Positions 16,858-26,484 of a stretch of 64,000 nt of DNA are shown in pieces (within the stretch, counting starts at the first letter, position 1; each line of letters opens with the position of its first letter). The DNA lies in NCBI RefSeq assembly GCF_003412455.1, contig NZ_QTJU01000014.1:36892-100891 (forward strand). The letters run 5' to 3'. Both the position numbers and the translations under genes were made by a program. Source of the DNA: Deminuibacter soli. GTDB lineage: Bacteria > Bacteroidota > Bacteroidia > Chitinophagales > Chitinophagaceae. The notes beneath the pieces were generated by a model. The model did no database searches. It had not been told where the DNA came from and worked only from the letters and a program-made list of their open reading frames with translations.

Positions 16858-19164
16858 CTATTGTATGTAAATATCATCCAGATTAAGCCTGAGGGATTTC
16901 ACCAGGGGCTCGTCACCGTAAAACAGCCTGAACATGAAAACAGGTTCTGACTGGGTATTGACAAGTTTACGAAAATTTGCCTGTAATGCCGCAAACTGGC
17001 GTTGAATATGATCGGCCATGCCTTTGCCATGGTGGTGGTTTAACCGGGCAAAATGAAACAGCGGGGCCAGCATCGGCTGCATGGAAAGCCCGCTGCGGCT
17101 GGCGGTAAGCCAAATCCGCTCTACGGCCCTGCCCGCGTTAATAAAATCTTCGCCCGTAAATCCCGGCATGGTTACCACACCCACCGCAGCGGCACTGGTT
17201 ACCCCCTTGCGCGCCATGGTTTCCATGGCTGAGCCCAGGTTCCATTGATCCAGCAAATCCAATGCCCGGTAATCGCGGGACACCCTTAAACCGATTGCTT
17301 CGAGTGCGGTAAGACTTAATGTACGCATATCCAGGCCATCGCGGGTTGCTTCTGCTTCTTCTACTGTGGTGCGCAGTTCACGGGCAAACAAATCGTAATG
17401 CCCCTGCGGTATAAACAGGCGCAGCTTTTCTGAGGGGCCGATAATATCGGCCATGGCAGCCACCTGTTCTGTGGTATGCAGCACATGCAGCTGTGCGCCC
17501 GGCACCTTGCTTATGGCAGCCTGCATGGCATCAAAAACAGCCGTATCAATTGTTTTGCCCGAACCATTGTTGCGGTTGGTATAACGTGTAGCGATATAAT
17601 TCACCAGTTCATCAGCCGGTTGCTGCTCCCTGGTAAAATGCACCAGCGCTACCGGGTTCTGCGGCTGGTGCTGCAGCGGGAATAACTGCACGCCTGCTTT
17701 CAGGCCTATAGCGCCTGCTTTCAGCGCTATATTTTCAAGCGCAGTGCCCAGCGCCACATACGAGGCCATATTGTCAACATCGGCAAAGGAAGCCGAACGG
17801 GATGCTTCATGAAACAGCAGCAGGCTGCCTTTGTTGAAATACCATTTCCATGGCTGGTTATTGCCTGCAGAAGGCGCCAGTGCAGCGGCTTCTACCAGTT
17901 GCCTTGCTTCATCACCTGTAACAGGTGTTGCTGTGGCAGGCACGGTTACCTGGGCCGCCAGCTCAGCCATCTGCTGTTGGGTAAGCGGTGTTATGCCCGC
18001 ATAATCATCCAGCACAGGAGCAGGTTTTACCGGGTCGCTGATCAGCTCATCCAGGTCAAGAAAATAGCGGCCGCTCTGGCGCAGCTGATCCAGCAGCATT
18101 CTGCGGCATATGTCGGCTGTAACACCACCGCCAAAAGTAACCGCACTGGCCAGCTGCGGCCAGGTAGAAATGGTTTTGCCTACTTCCACCGCCGATGCCT
18201 TCAGGCGAACAGACATGGTTTCGATACCCACAATCGGCAATATAAACGGCAGCTTCTCTTCGTTTGTTTTCAGTTCCTTCACCCTTGAAATATCCAGGTG
18301 CTCTACATAACCATGCAGTATAGGGCGGTTGGGCTCCAGGTCAAAACGCTCCATATCAATCGTGCCGCGGTCGCTTGCTTCCATCAGCACCGGTATCTGG
18401 TGTTTCTTGGCAGCTATGCGGCAGTTGATTTTGATATCCACGCCGTCACATTCATCAATCAGCACATCCAGCTTGCCATTGCCCAGTAAAAACGTATCCA
18501 TGTTTTCAGCAGTAATGCCTTCATGAAAACAGGTTACTTTTAAAAACGGATCTATCTCTGCAATCTCTCTTGCCACCATTACCGTTTTCTTTAAACCCAT
18601 GTTGTGTACACCGCTGCGCAAACGGTTAAGATTGGTAATTTCAAGCTCATCAAAATCAGCAATACGCAACTCACCAAACGTACGCTCCATGGCCAATGTA
18701 AGCGATACAGACTGACCAACGGAAAGCCCTATCACACCTACTTTTTTCTTTGCCAGCAACTCGCGTTCTGCCAGTGTAATTTTATAGCGGTTGCGATCTG
18801 TACGCAGTTCAATAAACTCTGCTTCATCCAGTATATGCACCAGCCTGCTGCTCCATGGATAATACACCCATACACCATAGGCATCGGCATCCGTATCATT
18901 TAAAATATGCTTAATGCCTGCTTCAATTTCAGCTGTTGTTAAGGTGCGTGAAGGTGTGCGTGATTTAACCAGTTCTTTCAGCTGTGAAGCAAGTGTATTG
19001 TACACCCTTATATGCGTGTTTTGATGCAACAATTGTTGCAGTGCTGCAGCATCTTTTTCATTGTTTAAACGGTAAAAAACAGGGGTGTGTAAATTGTTCT
19101 CTTTCAGCGAGTTTGTTGCACTATTTTTCAAAGTTTCAACAAGGAAAACAGGGGTTAACGGCAT
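16858..19164 (-). CDS. ThiF (E1-like) - nitroreductase fusion, Rv1355c-type
   Basis: 768 residues in one frame. Residues 1-135 have no known motif. Residues 138-350 are an E1/ThiF/MoeB adenylation domain: nucleotide loop GLSVGQS (147-153), the acidic end of the second strand with Asp170 and Asp172, NLNRL (178-182) and DECDG (237-241). No CxxC zinc pair is seen. Residues 418-740 are a nitroreductase-like FMN domain (APSAGNNQPW, 430-439). Proteins with this architecture are known as the Rv1355c family, with no settled function. It is first in a four-gene operon with an acyltransferase-like protein and two kinases, so it probably makes or modifies a small molecule or peptide. Confidence 0.8.
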   Translation of the reverse strand: MPLTPVFLVETLKNSATNSLKENNLHTPVFYRLNNEKDAAALQQLLHQNTHIRVYNTLASQLKELVKSRTPSRTLTTAEIEAGIKHILNDTDADAYGVWVYYPWSSRLVHILDEAEFIELRTDRNRYKITLAERELLAKKKVGVIGLSVGQSVSLTLAMERTFGELRIADFDELEITNLNRLRSGVHNMGLKKTVMVAREIAEIDPFLKVTCFHEGITAENMDTFLLGNGKLDVLIDECDGVDIKINCRIAAKKHQIPVLMEASDRGTIDMERFDLEPNRPILHGYVEHLDISRVKELKTNEEKLPFILPIVGIETMSVRLKASAVEVGKTISTWPQLASAVTFGGGVTADICRRMLLDQLRQSGRYFLDLDELISDPVKPAPVLDDYAGITPLTQQQMAELAAQVTVPATATPVTGDEARQLVEAAALAPSAGNNQPWKWYFNKGSLLLFHEASRSASFADVDNMASYVALGTALENIALKAGAIGLKAGVQLFPLQHQPQNPVALVHFTREQQPADELVNYIATRYTNRNNGSGKTIDTAVFDAMQAAISKVPGAQLHVLHTTEQVAAMADIIGPSEKLRLFIPQGHYDLFARELRTTVEEAEATRDGLDMRTLSLTALEAIGLRVSRDYRALDLLDQWNLGSAMETMARKGVTSAAAVGVVTMPGFTGEDFINAGRAVERIWLTASRSGLSMQPMLAPLFHFARLNHHHGKGMADHIQRQFAALQANFRKLVNTQSEPVFMFRLFYGDEPLVKSLRLNLDDIYIQ

Positions 19165-19315
19165 ATTAAAAAGTTATGGTGTAGCAATATTGACAACAAA
19201 AAGCAGAATAGACAAATTTTTAGCTATAATTAATTGCTGGTGTAGCAGCTTTTTAAGAGATTTGTTTAGCAATTACCCCCATTAAAAAAGCAGGTTATTT
19301 GCATCGTGTGACAGC

Positions 19316-19774
19316 ATGAAAGAGATTACAGTACTTTATGTAGACGACGAACCCAACAATCTGCTGGCGTTTAAAGCTGCTTTCAGAAGAACATTTACCG
19401 TTTTCACAGCAGAATCAGCAGAAGAAGCAATGGGCATACTGGCAAAAGAAAACATTCATATTTTGCTCAGTGATCAGCGGATGCCCCGGATGACCGGCAT
19501 CGAATTTTTCGAAGCCATACTCAACCAGTACCCCGACCCCATCCGCATCTTAATTACCGGTTATACCGATATCAATGCAGTGATCGACGCCATCAACCGC
19601 GGCCAGGTGTATAAGTACCTGACCAAGCCCTGGCAGGAAGATGATATCCGCATTTACATCGAAAAAGCCTACGAAGTTTTCCGCCTCCGCAAAGAAAACA
19701 TCGAACTTACCGACCAGCTGATAGATGCCAACAGAAAGCTGGAGTTCCTGGCCAGGCAGAATTTATTGTCATAA
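19316..19774 (+). CDS. Single-domain response regulator
   Basis: 152 residues: one receiver domain (acidic pair in YVDDEPNN, Asp53 in LSDQRMP, Lys in LTKPWQE) followed by a 25-residue helical tail and no output domain. Its closest relative in the window is the receiver of the hybrid kinase at 12872 (same DEPNN, SDQRMP/ADQRMP, GYTDINAVIDAINRG/GYTDVEAIVDAINKG stretches). It is divergent from the ThiF-nitroreductase operon, 151 bases apart. It is probably a phosphate acceptor or CheY-like relay for the same kinases. Confidence 0.9.
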   Translation: MKEITVLYVDDEPNNLLAFKAAFRRTFTVFTAESAEEAMGILAKENIHILLSDQRMPRMTGIEFFEAILNQYPDPIRILITGYTDINAVIDAINRGQVYKYLTKPWQEDDIRIYIEKAYEVFRLRKENIELTDQLIDANRKLEFLARQNLLS

Positions 19775-20151
19775 CATCACTGCCCCCATTGCAGGTGTGT
19801 AGTTTTACCGCACGCGCTGCATTTCCTATTCAAAACCTACTGTTTTTTACCAGCCAATATAGAGGCGGCACACATGTATACATCGTCGCCGTTATGCCCG
19901 CGTGCACATGCCTTTTTTGAAATACCGTCACCACTGCCTCATACACAGGTTATCCATCATTCCTGCTGCTCATTGTCAAATTCTATCGCCTCATAGAAGA
20001 AATCTATTAAGGCAGATTTTCCACTTCTCTTTCTATAACAGTTTAATAATCAATCAATTAATCCTTTACACAGTTTTGTCACCCGCTGCCTCACTGTCAG
20101 GTTTTTCCCGCTATTCCGTCACAAATCACATAGGTGGAAAAGTCAAAACAG
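19775..20151. other. Intergenic stretch with no gene seen
   Basis: The 451-base gap between the receiver gene and trxA holds no ORF with a plausible product, no repeat family member and no clear terminator. The part next to trxA carries its promoter. A small RNA cannot be excluded. Confidence 0.4.
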
Positions 20152-20179
20152 TTGCATTTGAGAATTGGAGCTAAATTTG
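20152..20179 (+). promoter_or_regulatory. Bacteroidota-type promoter of trxA
   Basis: TTG (20152-20154), a 17-base spacer, then TAAATTTG (20172-20179), a full match to TTG-N17-23-TAnnTTTG. The trxA ATG is 46 bases downstream. Confidence 0.6.
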
Positions 20180-20225
20180 ACCTTCTATCACAGTAACAAT
20201 TATTAAACAATTTAAATTCTCTGAT

Positions 20226-20543
20226 ATGGCTTTAGAACTGACCGATGCGAACTTCCAGACCAGCGTACTGGATAGCGACAAATTAACAGTAGTAGATTTC
20301 TGGGCAGAATGGTGCGGACCTTGTCGCGCTATCGGACCCGTTATTGAAGAACTGTCTAAAGAATACGATGGCAAAATCAACGTTGGCAAAGTAAACGTTG
20401 ACCATAACCCCAACCTCAGCGTTGAGTATGGCATCACTTCTATCCCTGCCATCCTGTTTATCAAAGGTGGCAATGTAGTAGACAAACAAATCGGTGCTGT
20501 GCCTAAATCAGTACTCGATAAAAAAATACAGGCTAACCTCTGA
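20226..20543 (+). CDS. trxA: Thioredoxin
   Basis: 105 residues, a typical thioredoxin length, with the redox site WCGPC (Cys30, Cys33) and the cis-proline loop (YGITSIPAILF). It reduces protein disulfides in the cytosol; there is no signal peptide. It is monocistronic, with a strong promoter match upstream and a hairpin terminator downstream. Confidence 0.98.
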   Translation: MALELTDANFQTSVLDSDKLTVVDFWAEWCGPCRAIGPVIEELSKEYDGKINVGKVNVDHNPNLSVEYGITSIPAILFIKGGNVVDKQIGAVPKSVLDKKIQANL

Positions 20544-20578
20544 TAAGGTGGCCGAACTCATTATGATGGGTTGTAAAT

Positions 20579-20607
20579 CAAAAGGTCCCTTCGGGGACCT
20601 TTTTACT
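20579..20607. terminator. Bidirectional hairpin between trxA and the DUF1501 gene
   Basis: AAAAGGTCCC-TTC-GGGGACCTTTTT: a 9-10 bp stem with a T run on the + side and an A run on the other. It separates two convergent genes. Confidence 0.8.
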
Positions 20608-20649
20608 TTGTACGATTTGCTCTCTTGAATTTTCCCTGCAAAACCACAC

Positions 20650-21933
20650 TTACACAATCGGCAGCAAGGGATGCACACCACCTAACACACGCTGCACATC
20701 GGCCGCATCAAGATAAAACCACTGCTGTAATACGGTGGCATATACCGACCTGAAATCGTGCTGCATGTCAATATTGTCGTTCACCGAAGCAGTAGCCGGC
20801 AATACAGGACTGTGCCCTGCAACACCTGCTTTTACCTGGTTGCCAAAATAAAACATGGGGGCAGCTGCACCATGATCCGTACCGCCGCTGGCATTGGATT
20901 TTATACGACGGCCAAATTCAGAAAACGTCATCCCCATTACACGATCGCCCACTTTTAAATAATCCAGGTCGTCCATAAAAGCAGTAATGGCTTCGGAGAG
21001 TTTTGTAAGCAGCTGCGCATGCGAACCTGTTGTAGTATCCATGGTATCGGTTTGTTTTGCGTGCGTATCAAACGAACCCATATTCACCATGTATATTTTT
21101 GTTTTGAGGCCGCCGCCGATCATTCTTGCCACAATCTTCAGCTGGTCTGCCAGGCTGTTTTTGCCTGCTGCAGGATATTTGTCGCCCTGCTTCGTCACCT
21201 TCATGGCAGCCTGTTTAATTACCGCGGCATACTCATCGGTTTTAAGCGACATGGTTTCCAGGTAATCCATTTGTTCGCCCCACCTGGAGTTCACATCCAC
21301 ATCTGTTTTGCCTTCAATAAGGTTGTAAAAGTTTGCCGGGTTGCTGATGGCAAGTCCCATGCTGAATGCAGGCCCCTGTAAAGCAGTGGTAACCACAGAA
21401 CCTACCTGGATGGCCAGCGGATCGGGCATGGCAGCGCTGGGATATTGTTGCGGAAACTGCGGGAACACTGTATCAAGATAACGGCCTGCCCAGCCCGTAT
21501 TCAGCACCTTGTCCGAATCACTGGCCGTCATCCAGATATCTGCTGCGCGGAAATGCGAGAAATTGGGTTTGGGATAACCGACAGATTGCACAATACCCAG
21601 TTTACCTGCATTGTACAACTGCTGTAAACCAGACAGCGCCGGGTGTAAACCTGTTTGCTCGGTACCATTCAAACGCAGCACCTTGTTTTGCGGAATGGCA
21701 ATATTGGTACGTGCTGCCTGGTATGCCGCATACTGATCAAATGGCACCACGGTATTTAACCCATCGTTACCACCATTGAGCTGTATCAGCACCAGCACGC
21801 GGTCATCGTTCATATAACGCGACATGGCGTTCATCAGCGGTGTGCCTGCCATAGCTTTTACCTGCATGCCGTTTACCAGGTAAGGGATCACTACACCGGC
21901 AGTTGTATTTTTAAGAAAGTCTCTTCTTTTCAT
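20650..21933 (-). CDS. DUF1501 protein with Tat signal
   Basis: 427 residues from the ATG at 21933, which puts the twin-arginine motif at the start (MKRRDFLKNTTAG). An ATG at 21954 adds seven residues and is also possible. The body is the DUF1501 sulfatase/phosphatase-like fold (LIQLNGGNDGLNTVVPFD, FSEFGRRIKSN, GGTDHGAAAPMFYFG). It is exported folded to the periplasm. DUF1501 genes almost always sit beside DUF1800 genes, as here (38 bases from the ATG of 20650-21954 to the DUF1800 stop). The biochemical role of the pair is not established. Confidence 0.92.
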   Translation of the reverse strand: MKRRDFLKNTTAGVVIPYLVNGMQVKAMAGTPLMNAMSRYMNDDRVLVLIQLNGGNDGLNTVVPFDQYAAYQAARTNIAIPQNKVLRLNGTEQTGLHPALSGLQQLYNAGKLGIVQSVGYPKPNFSHFRAADIWMTASDSDKVLNTGWAGRYLDTVFPQFPQQYPSAAMPDPLAIQVGSVVTTALQGPAFSMGLAISNPANFYNLIEGKTDVDVNSRWGEQMDYLETMSLKTDEYAAVIKQAAMKVTKQGDKYPAAGKNSLADQLKIVARMIGGGLKTKIYMVNMGSFDTHAKQTDTMDTTTGSHAQLLTKLSEAITAFMDDLDYLKVGDRVMGMTFSEFGRRIKSNASGGTDHGAAAPMFYFGNQVKAGVAGHSPVLPATASVNDNIDMQHDFRSVYATVLQQWFYLDAADVQRVLGGVHPLLPIV

Positions 21934-21991
21934 GATTGCTTGTTTTACTGGCATCTTGTTGCAGCAAGCTGTAATGCCTGCTGCATATGGT

Positions 21992-23647
21992 TTACATTAA
22001 CTGGTATTGTGGCAGGTTCATCAGGTACTTGTACAGGTTTTTCAGTTTGCCTGTTACGTTTTTCAGGTTAGCCGCATCCGCCGGTTTTGTGAGCATGGTT
22101 TGCCAGGCCTGTGTCCAGTAATGATCACTGGCCATGCCCTGCAGACCAGACAGCAGGATATTGGTTTTAATATAATCCTTGTCTTTCTGCGGCAGTTCTA
22201 CCATGTACAGCAAATGCACCGATTCATTGATCAGCACATCGGGATTACCGGGATCACTTGTTTGTTTGGCAAATGCAACCGGGTCAACTAAAATTTTAGT
22301 TTTGTCTTTTGTATTAAAGCCAAACAGCATCATACGGTCAGAGAACTGGCTTCGCTTAGGCAACGTATCTGAATTCACCCAAAGCTTGTCGTATTGAGGT
22401 GCCTGGTAATAAGCAGGCCAGCCAGCCACATTGGGAGGATCGCCAAGCGTTTGCTGCAGGTTGGAAGCCTGCTGGTATAACTGCTGCTGCAGGCCATACT
22501 GGTTCACGTAGTCTTGTGGTGGAGGAAAAGCAACTTTAAACTCACGGCACAAGCCTAATGTAAAATCCACCGGGCTTTTGATCATTCCTCCCCTGTTACC
22601 GGCATCATAGAAATGTTTGCTTTCAAACAATTGTTGTAATACGGGTTTGATATCATAATCATTTTTACGAAAAGTTTTCGCCAGCGGCTCAATCACATTT
22701 TGCTCAGTGATTGTATCAATTACATGATACACGAAAAAACGATATAATTTCCGGCAAATAAAGCGCGATACTTCTTCCTGCGCGAAAATCATATCCAGCA
22801 TATCATTGAGTTCAAGTATTCCATCATTGCCCTTGCGCCCCTTGATAACTGTACTATTATAAAAAGCAGAAAACTGTTTATCTGTATCATCATGGCGGTT
22901 GCCGATGAAATTACTGGTCAATGTTTTGGTGTCTATGGCGTAACCGGTTAACACCCGTGCAGCAGCTTTCACATCGTCTTCTGTATAATGCGAACCCGGT
23001 CCCTTACCAATGGTAAACAATTCCTGCAGCTCACGGCCATAGTTTTCATCCGGCGCTTTTTTGGTATTTGACTGACCATTGAGGTAACGCAGCATCGCGG
23101 TGTCACGTGTTATGGCAGCCACCAGCACCTTAAAATTGCCAAGCGCATGCGTACGCAGCAACGAATTATAGCGGTAGCCATATAAAGCATTCCCTAAACT
23201 GCGCATTTCAGTTACGAAGTGATTGTGCCAGAACAACACCATTTTTTCGCGTAAACTACGCTCCTGGTTTATCATCAATCCTACCCACCAGGCCCTAAAG
23301 CTATTTTCACGCCTGCTGTTATTCATACCTGTGTAAGTAAGCTGGTTTACCCAAGTGCTGCCAAGCGGCACATCAGGATCGGTAAATCTCTCGTCATTCA
23401 AATAATGCAGCGGCGGTTCTGGCATGGCCTCATTTGCATTCAGTAACTGGTGCACACTTTTTTGCAGAGACATGCCCGCGAAAAAACGGATATCATCCGG
23501 AGACGCCCCGAACAAAGTGCGTTTCGCGAGGTGCTGCGCCATCGCCGGCGTCCATTTGCCCTTAAAACGTTTGATGCCTGCATTGATAGCCGGCACCGGT
23601 TTACTGTTATTCCCGGGATCGTGCATGCGCTTTTCAGCTATGACCAT
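21992..23647 (-). CDS. DUF1800 protein
   Basis: 551 residues. Recognised by the DUF1800 landmarks: AQHLAKRTLFGASPDDI near the start, REKMVLFWHNHFVTE, NYGRELQELFTIG, YTEDDVKAAARVLTG and the PPNVAGWP motif near residue 395. No signal peptide is visible, as is common for this family, whose partner carries the Tat signal. It is first in a two-gene operon with DUF1501. Possible activities discussed for such pairs involve envelope or polysaccharide processing; nothing in the sequence decides this. Confidence 0.92.
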   Translation of the reverse strand: MVIAEKRMHDPGNNSKPVPAINAGIKRFKGKWTPAMAQHLAKRTLFGASPDDIRFFAGMSLQKSVHQLLNANEAMPEPPLHYLNDERFTDPDVPLGSTWVNQLTYTGMNNSRRENSFRAWWVGLMINQERSLREKMVLFWHNHFVTEMRSLGNALYGYRYNSLLRTHALGNFKVLVAAITRDTAMLRYLNGQSNTKKAPDENYGRELQELFTIGKGPGSHYTEDDVKAAARVLTGYAIDTKTLTSNFIGNRHDDTDKQFSAFYNSTVIKGRKGNDGILELNDMLDMIFAQEEVSRFICRKLYRFFVYHVIDTITEQNVIEPLAKTFRKNDYDIKPVLQQLFESKHFYDAGNRGGMIKSPVDFTLGLCREFKVAFPPPQDYVNQYGLQQQLYQQASNLQQTLGDPPNVAGWPAYYQAPQYDKLWVNSDTLPKRSQFSDRMMLFGFNTKDKTKILVDPVAFAKQTSDPGNPDVLINESVHLLYMVELPQKDKDYIKTNILLSGLQGMASDHYWTQAWQTMLTKPADAANLKNVTGKLKNLYKYLMNLPQYQLM

Positions 23648-23858
23648 AATAGGAGTTGCAGGTTTAATGAATGAAGCAATATAAAATACTCAATACGCTT
23701 ATTATCAATCTGTAAACTTAAATACTTTATCATTCCAAGCCTGTTTTACCCTGCAGTGACTACTGAATATCCTTTCTCCTTATTTTTGCGCGTTTTTAAG
23801 TATTTCAAACGTAACAGCCGGGTGGAATGTTGTATTTCAACAGGTGTATCAATATCTT

Positions 23859-25448
23859 ATGTATATAAAACCCTTTTTTTCGTGTGTTTTGTTTTTTACG
23901 GTGTTCCTTCTCTGTGGCTACCAGCAGGCAAATGCACAAAATGGCGGACGCCCCTTTTCACTCGGCTTTTATACACCCGCAGGTGACAGCGGCAATGTGC
24001 ATTCTTCTATGCGCGATTTCAGCACCCAAACACAGTTTGATTTGCCGGCAACAGATTCTGCCAGGTTCAGCGGTTTTAAAGGATGGGTTTACCGCAAATT
24101 GCTGCGCGAAGACCTGGTGGTGATAAAAGACAAAGATTATAGTTTTAATATCAGCTTTCTGCCCGACTGGCAGGCGGGCCACAGCAGCGTTAACGGCGGC
24201 AACTGGCTCAACACACGCGGCGTATCGCTGAGCGGAAAAGTAGGTAATAACCTGACCTTCCGTTCTGAGTTTTACGAGAACCAGGGCAAGTTTCCGCAAT
24301 ACACGCGCGACTTTGCAGAAGCCACAGGGGTAATGCCGGGCGGCCTTGGTGAAGTAAAACCGCATGAGTTGAATCATGCATACGACTTCGCCTACTCTAC
24401 TGCCCTCATCAATTACAAGGCAGGCAAGTATTTCGATTTTCAACTGGGTTATGATAAAAATTTTATCGGCGATGGTTACCGGTCAATGCTGCTATCCGAT
24501 AACGCATTTAACTACCCTTTCTTCAAGCTGAAATTTACCGCCGGGCAGGTACAGTATACGGCCATGTGGGCACAGTTTATTGATATGGCTTACCCCATGT
24601 CATCTTACGACAATGGCTATCGAAAAAAATGGGGCGCCTTCAACTACCTGGACTGGAATGTTACCAAAAAGTTTTCCATTGGCCTGTTTGAATCGGTGAT
24701 ATGGCAGGATTCTGATTCAACCGGCAAGCGCGGGTTTGATGTAAGTTATTTAAACCCCATCCTGTTTTTACGCCCGGTAGAATTTGCCAATGGTTCGCCT
24801 GATAATGCGTTGATTGGATTTAACCTTAAATATGCCACCGGCCGTAAATCTGCTTTATACGGACAGTTGTTGCTTGATGAATTCAAGATCAAAGAACTGA
24901 AAGCAGGCAAAGGCTGGTGGGCCAACAAATTCGGCGGCCAGCTGGGTTTCAGGGCGAATGATGCTTTTGGTATAGCCAACCTGAATGTATTAACCGAAAC
25001 CAATTTTGCGCGCCCGTTTACTTTTTCAGAACGCAGCACGCTGAACAATTATGGTCATGATAACCTGCCGCTTGCCCACCCGATGGGTGCTAATTTTGTT
25101 GAATGGGTAAACATAGCAGACTATCGCATAAAACGCTGGTTTTTTCGCGGAGAAGTGATGTATGCACGCGAAGGTTTGGACAGTGCGGGGTATAATTTCG
25201 GACACGATATTTTTAAATCTTATGATACCCGCGCATATGAGTACGGCAACTACCTGCTGCAGGGCCTGGGCACCAATGTAGTATTTGTGCAGGGCAAAGC
25301 AGCCTTTTTGCTGAACCCTGCCAACAACCTGCGTTTAGAGCTCACCGTAGGCCGCCGCAGCGAAACCAACAGCCAGTGGAAGAAACAGGAAACCTTCTTC
25401 AGCTTTGGCTTGCGAAGCTCGTTCAGGCAGCTGGTGCATGATTTTTAA
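23859..25448 (+). CDS. RemB/Wzi-like outer-membrane beta-barrel protein
   Basis: 529 residues from the ATG at 23859; the frame also offers a GTG at 23844. The signal peptide is FFSCVLFFTVFLLCGYQQANA|Q. The mature protein is a series of amphipathic strands with Wzi/RemB-like landmarks (FQLGYDKNFIGDGYRSMLLSDNA, residues about 195-217; FLRPVEFANGSPDN). RemB is a cell-surface gliding motility protein in Flavobacterium, and Wzi anchors capsule. It ends in a beta-strand with a final Phe, as expected for BAM substrates. It converges on the toxin operon with only 17 bases between stops. Confidence 0.7.
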   Translation: MYIKPFFSCVLFFTVFLLCGYQQANAQNGGRPFSLGFYTPAGDSGNVHSSMRDFSTQTQFDLPATDSARFSGFKGWVYRKLLREDLVVIKDKDYSFNISFLPDWQAGHSSVNGGNWLNTRGVSLSGKVGNNLTFRSEFYENQGKFPQYTRDFAEATGVMPGGLGEVKPHELNHAYDFAYSTALINYKAGKYFDFQLGYDKNFIGDGYRSMLLSDNAFNYPFFKLKFTAGQVQYTAMWAQFIDMAYPMSSYDNGYRKKWGAFNYLDWNVTKKFSIGLFESVIWQDSDSTGKRGFDVSYLNPILFLRPVEFANGSPDNALIGFNLKYATGRKSALYGQLLLDEFKIKELKAGKGWWANKFGGQLGFRANDAFGIANLNVLTETNFARPFTFSERSTLNNYGHDNLPLAHPMGANFVEWVNIADYRIKRWFFRGEVMYAREGLDSAGYNFGHDIFKSYDTRAYEYGNYLLQGLGTNVVFVQGKAAFLLNPANNLRLELTVGRRSETNSQWKKQETFFSFGLRSSFRQLVHDF

Positions 25449-25465
25449 AGCAGAGCTCGAATCAA

Positions 25466-26479
25466 TTATTCCTTTTCGAACACTCGCAAGCTGTTGTCTG
25501 TACACAACAAAAACAGACGCTCTTTGGAAACATGCAACTGTTTTATATGCCCTTGTTCAGCAATATTCAGCTGGTGCTGCCACACCATGCTACTATTCGT
25601 TAAATTCACCACACAAACCTGGTTGGTAGGCACACTTGCACCATCCACAAAGTAAACTAGCTGCTCATCTGTTACAACTGAGAGGCTGTAATTCATATGG
25701 AGCTGTTTTTCTTTAAGAACATTTTGAAGGTCAATACCCGCATACTTACCGGAAAGCAGATCGAACATTTCAACAATATACCAACCAACCCTGTAGATAG
25801 CGGCACCGGCCTTCTGAAGTTTGCCGTGTAGATATGGATATTCTTGCAGCACCTCGCCGCTATGCATATCTACGCTAAAGGTTGCCTGGTTTCCCGGATC
25901 CTCTATATCATAAGTGTAGAAAAAAAGCTGGTTATTAAAAATAATGCCTGCTGTGGGTGCTTTGGCTTTGGTTGCCCGCAGCACATTGTTCAGATTAAGT
26001 TTCCACTTCAGCTCTCCATTTGCCTGAGAATAGCCATTAATTATCCCCTCATCCGTCATTGCCAATGCCAGCACCGCCTCGCCGCCGATACAAAAAAAAG
26101 GCGCTGCATTCAATGACGTCCACAACAATTTACCTTCATAATCAAATAAGCCAAACCGCCATGTATCTTCTTCCTTATACCTTAACAGAAAGTTATCATC
26201 TCCAAAATACTTTCCCTGCCGCTTGCTTCCATACATAAGCGGAACTGTTGTAAGCAGTCCCTGTTTGTAAACCGATAATTTGTCTTTATCCCGTACAACC
26301 ACACGCGCTGTTATTGCCTGTTCAAACCCATAAGAGGTGTTGTCATTTACAAATAGCTCCCTGAGCTCCAGATTATCATTGATGTGATATATACAGTATT
26401 CTTTTCCGAAATACACATTACCCTTGTCAAAATAAACATCCACCGGCATATCAGAAAACACACAACACTCCTTATACAT
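25466..26479 (-). CDS. Cytosolic beta-propeller-like protein, candidate immunity protein
   Basis: 337 residues with no signal peptide or membrane segment. Repeated strand-turn units with tryptophans (KLLWTSLN, GELKWKLN, SMVWQHQLN) suggest a PQQ/WD40-like propeller. It begins 5 bases after the stop of the 1819-residue exported protein with the nuclease-like tail and is the last gene of the operon. Last position, cytosolic location and shared AT-rich composition are what is expected for the immunity partner of a polymorphic toxin. No known immunity family is recognised, and 337 residues is large for one. Confidence 0.6.
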   Translation of the reverse strand: MYKECCVFSDMPVDVYFDKGNVYFGKEYCIYHINDNLELRELFVNDNTSYGFEQAITARVVVRDKDKLSVYKQGLLTTVPLMYGSKRQGKYFGDDNFLLRYKEEDTWRFGLFDYEGKLLWTSLNAAPFFCIGGEAVLALAMTDEGIINGYSQANGELKWKLNLNNVLRATKAKAPTAGIIFNNQLFFYTYDIEDPGNQATFSVDMHSGEVLQEYPYLHGKLQKAGAAIYRVGWYIVEMFDLLSGKYAGIDLQNVLKEKQLHMNYSLSVVTDEQLVYFVDGASVPTNQVCVVNLTNSSMVWQHQLNIAEQGHIKQLHVSKERLFLLCTDNSLRVFEKE

Positions 26480-26484
26480 ACAAC

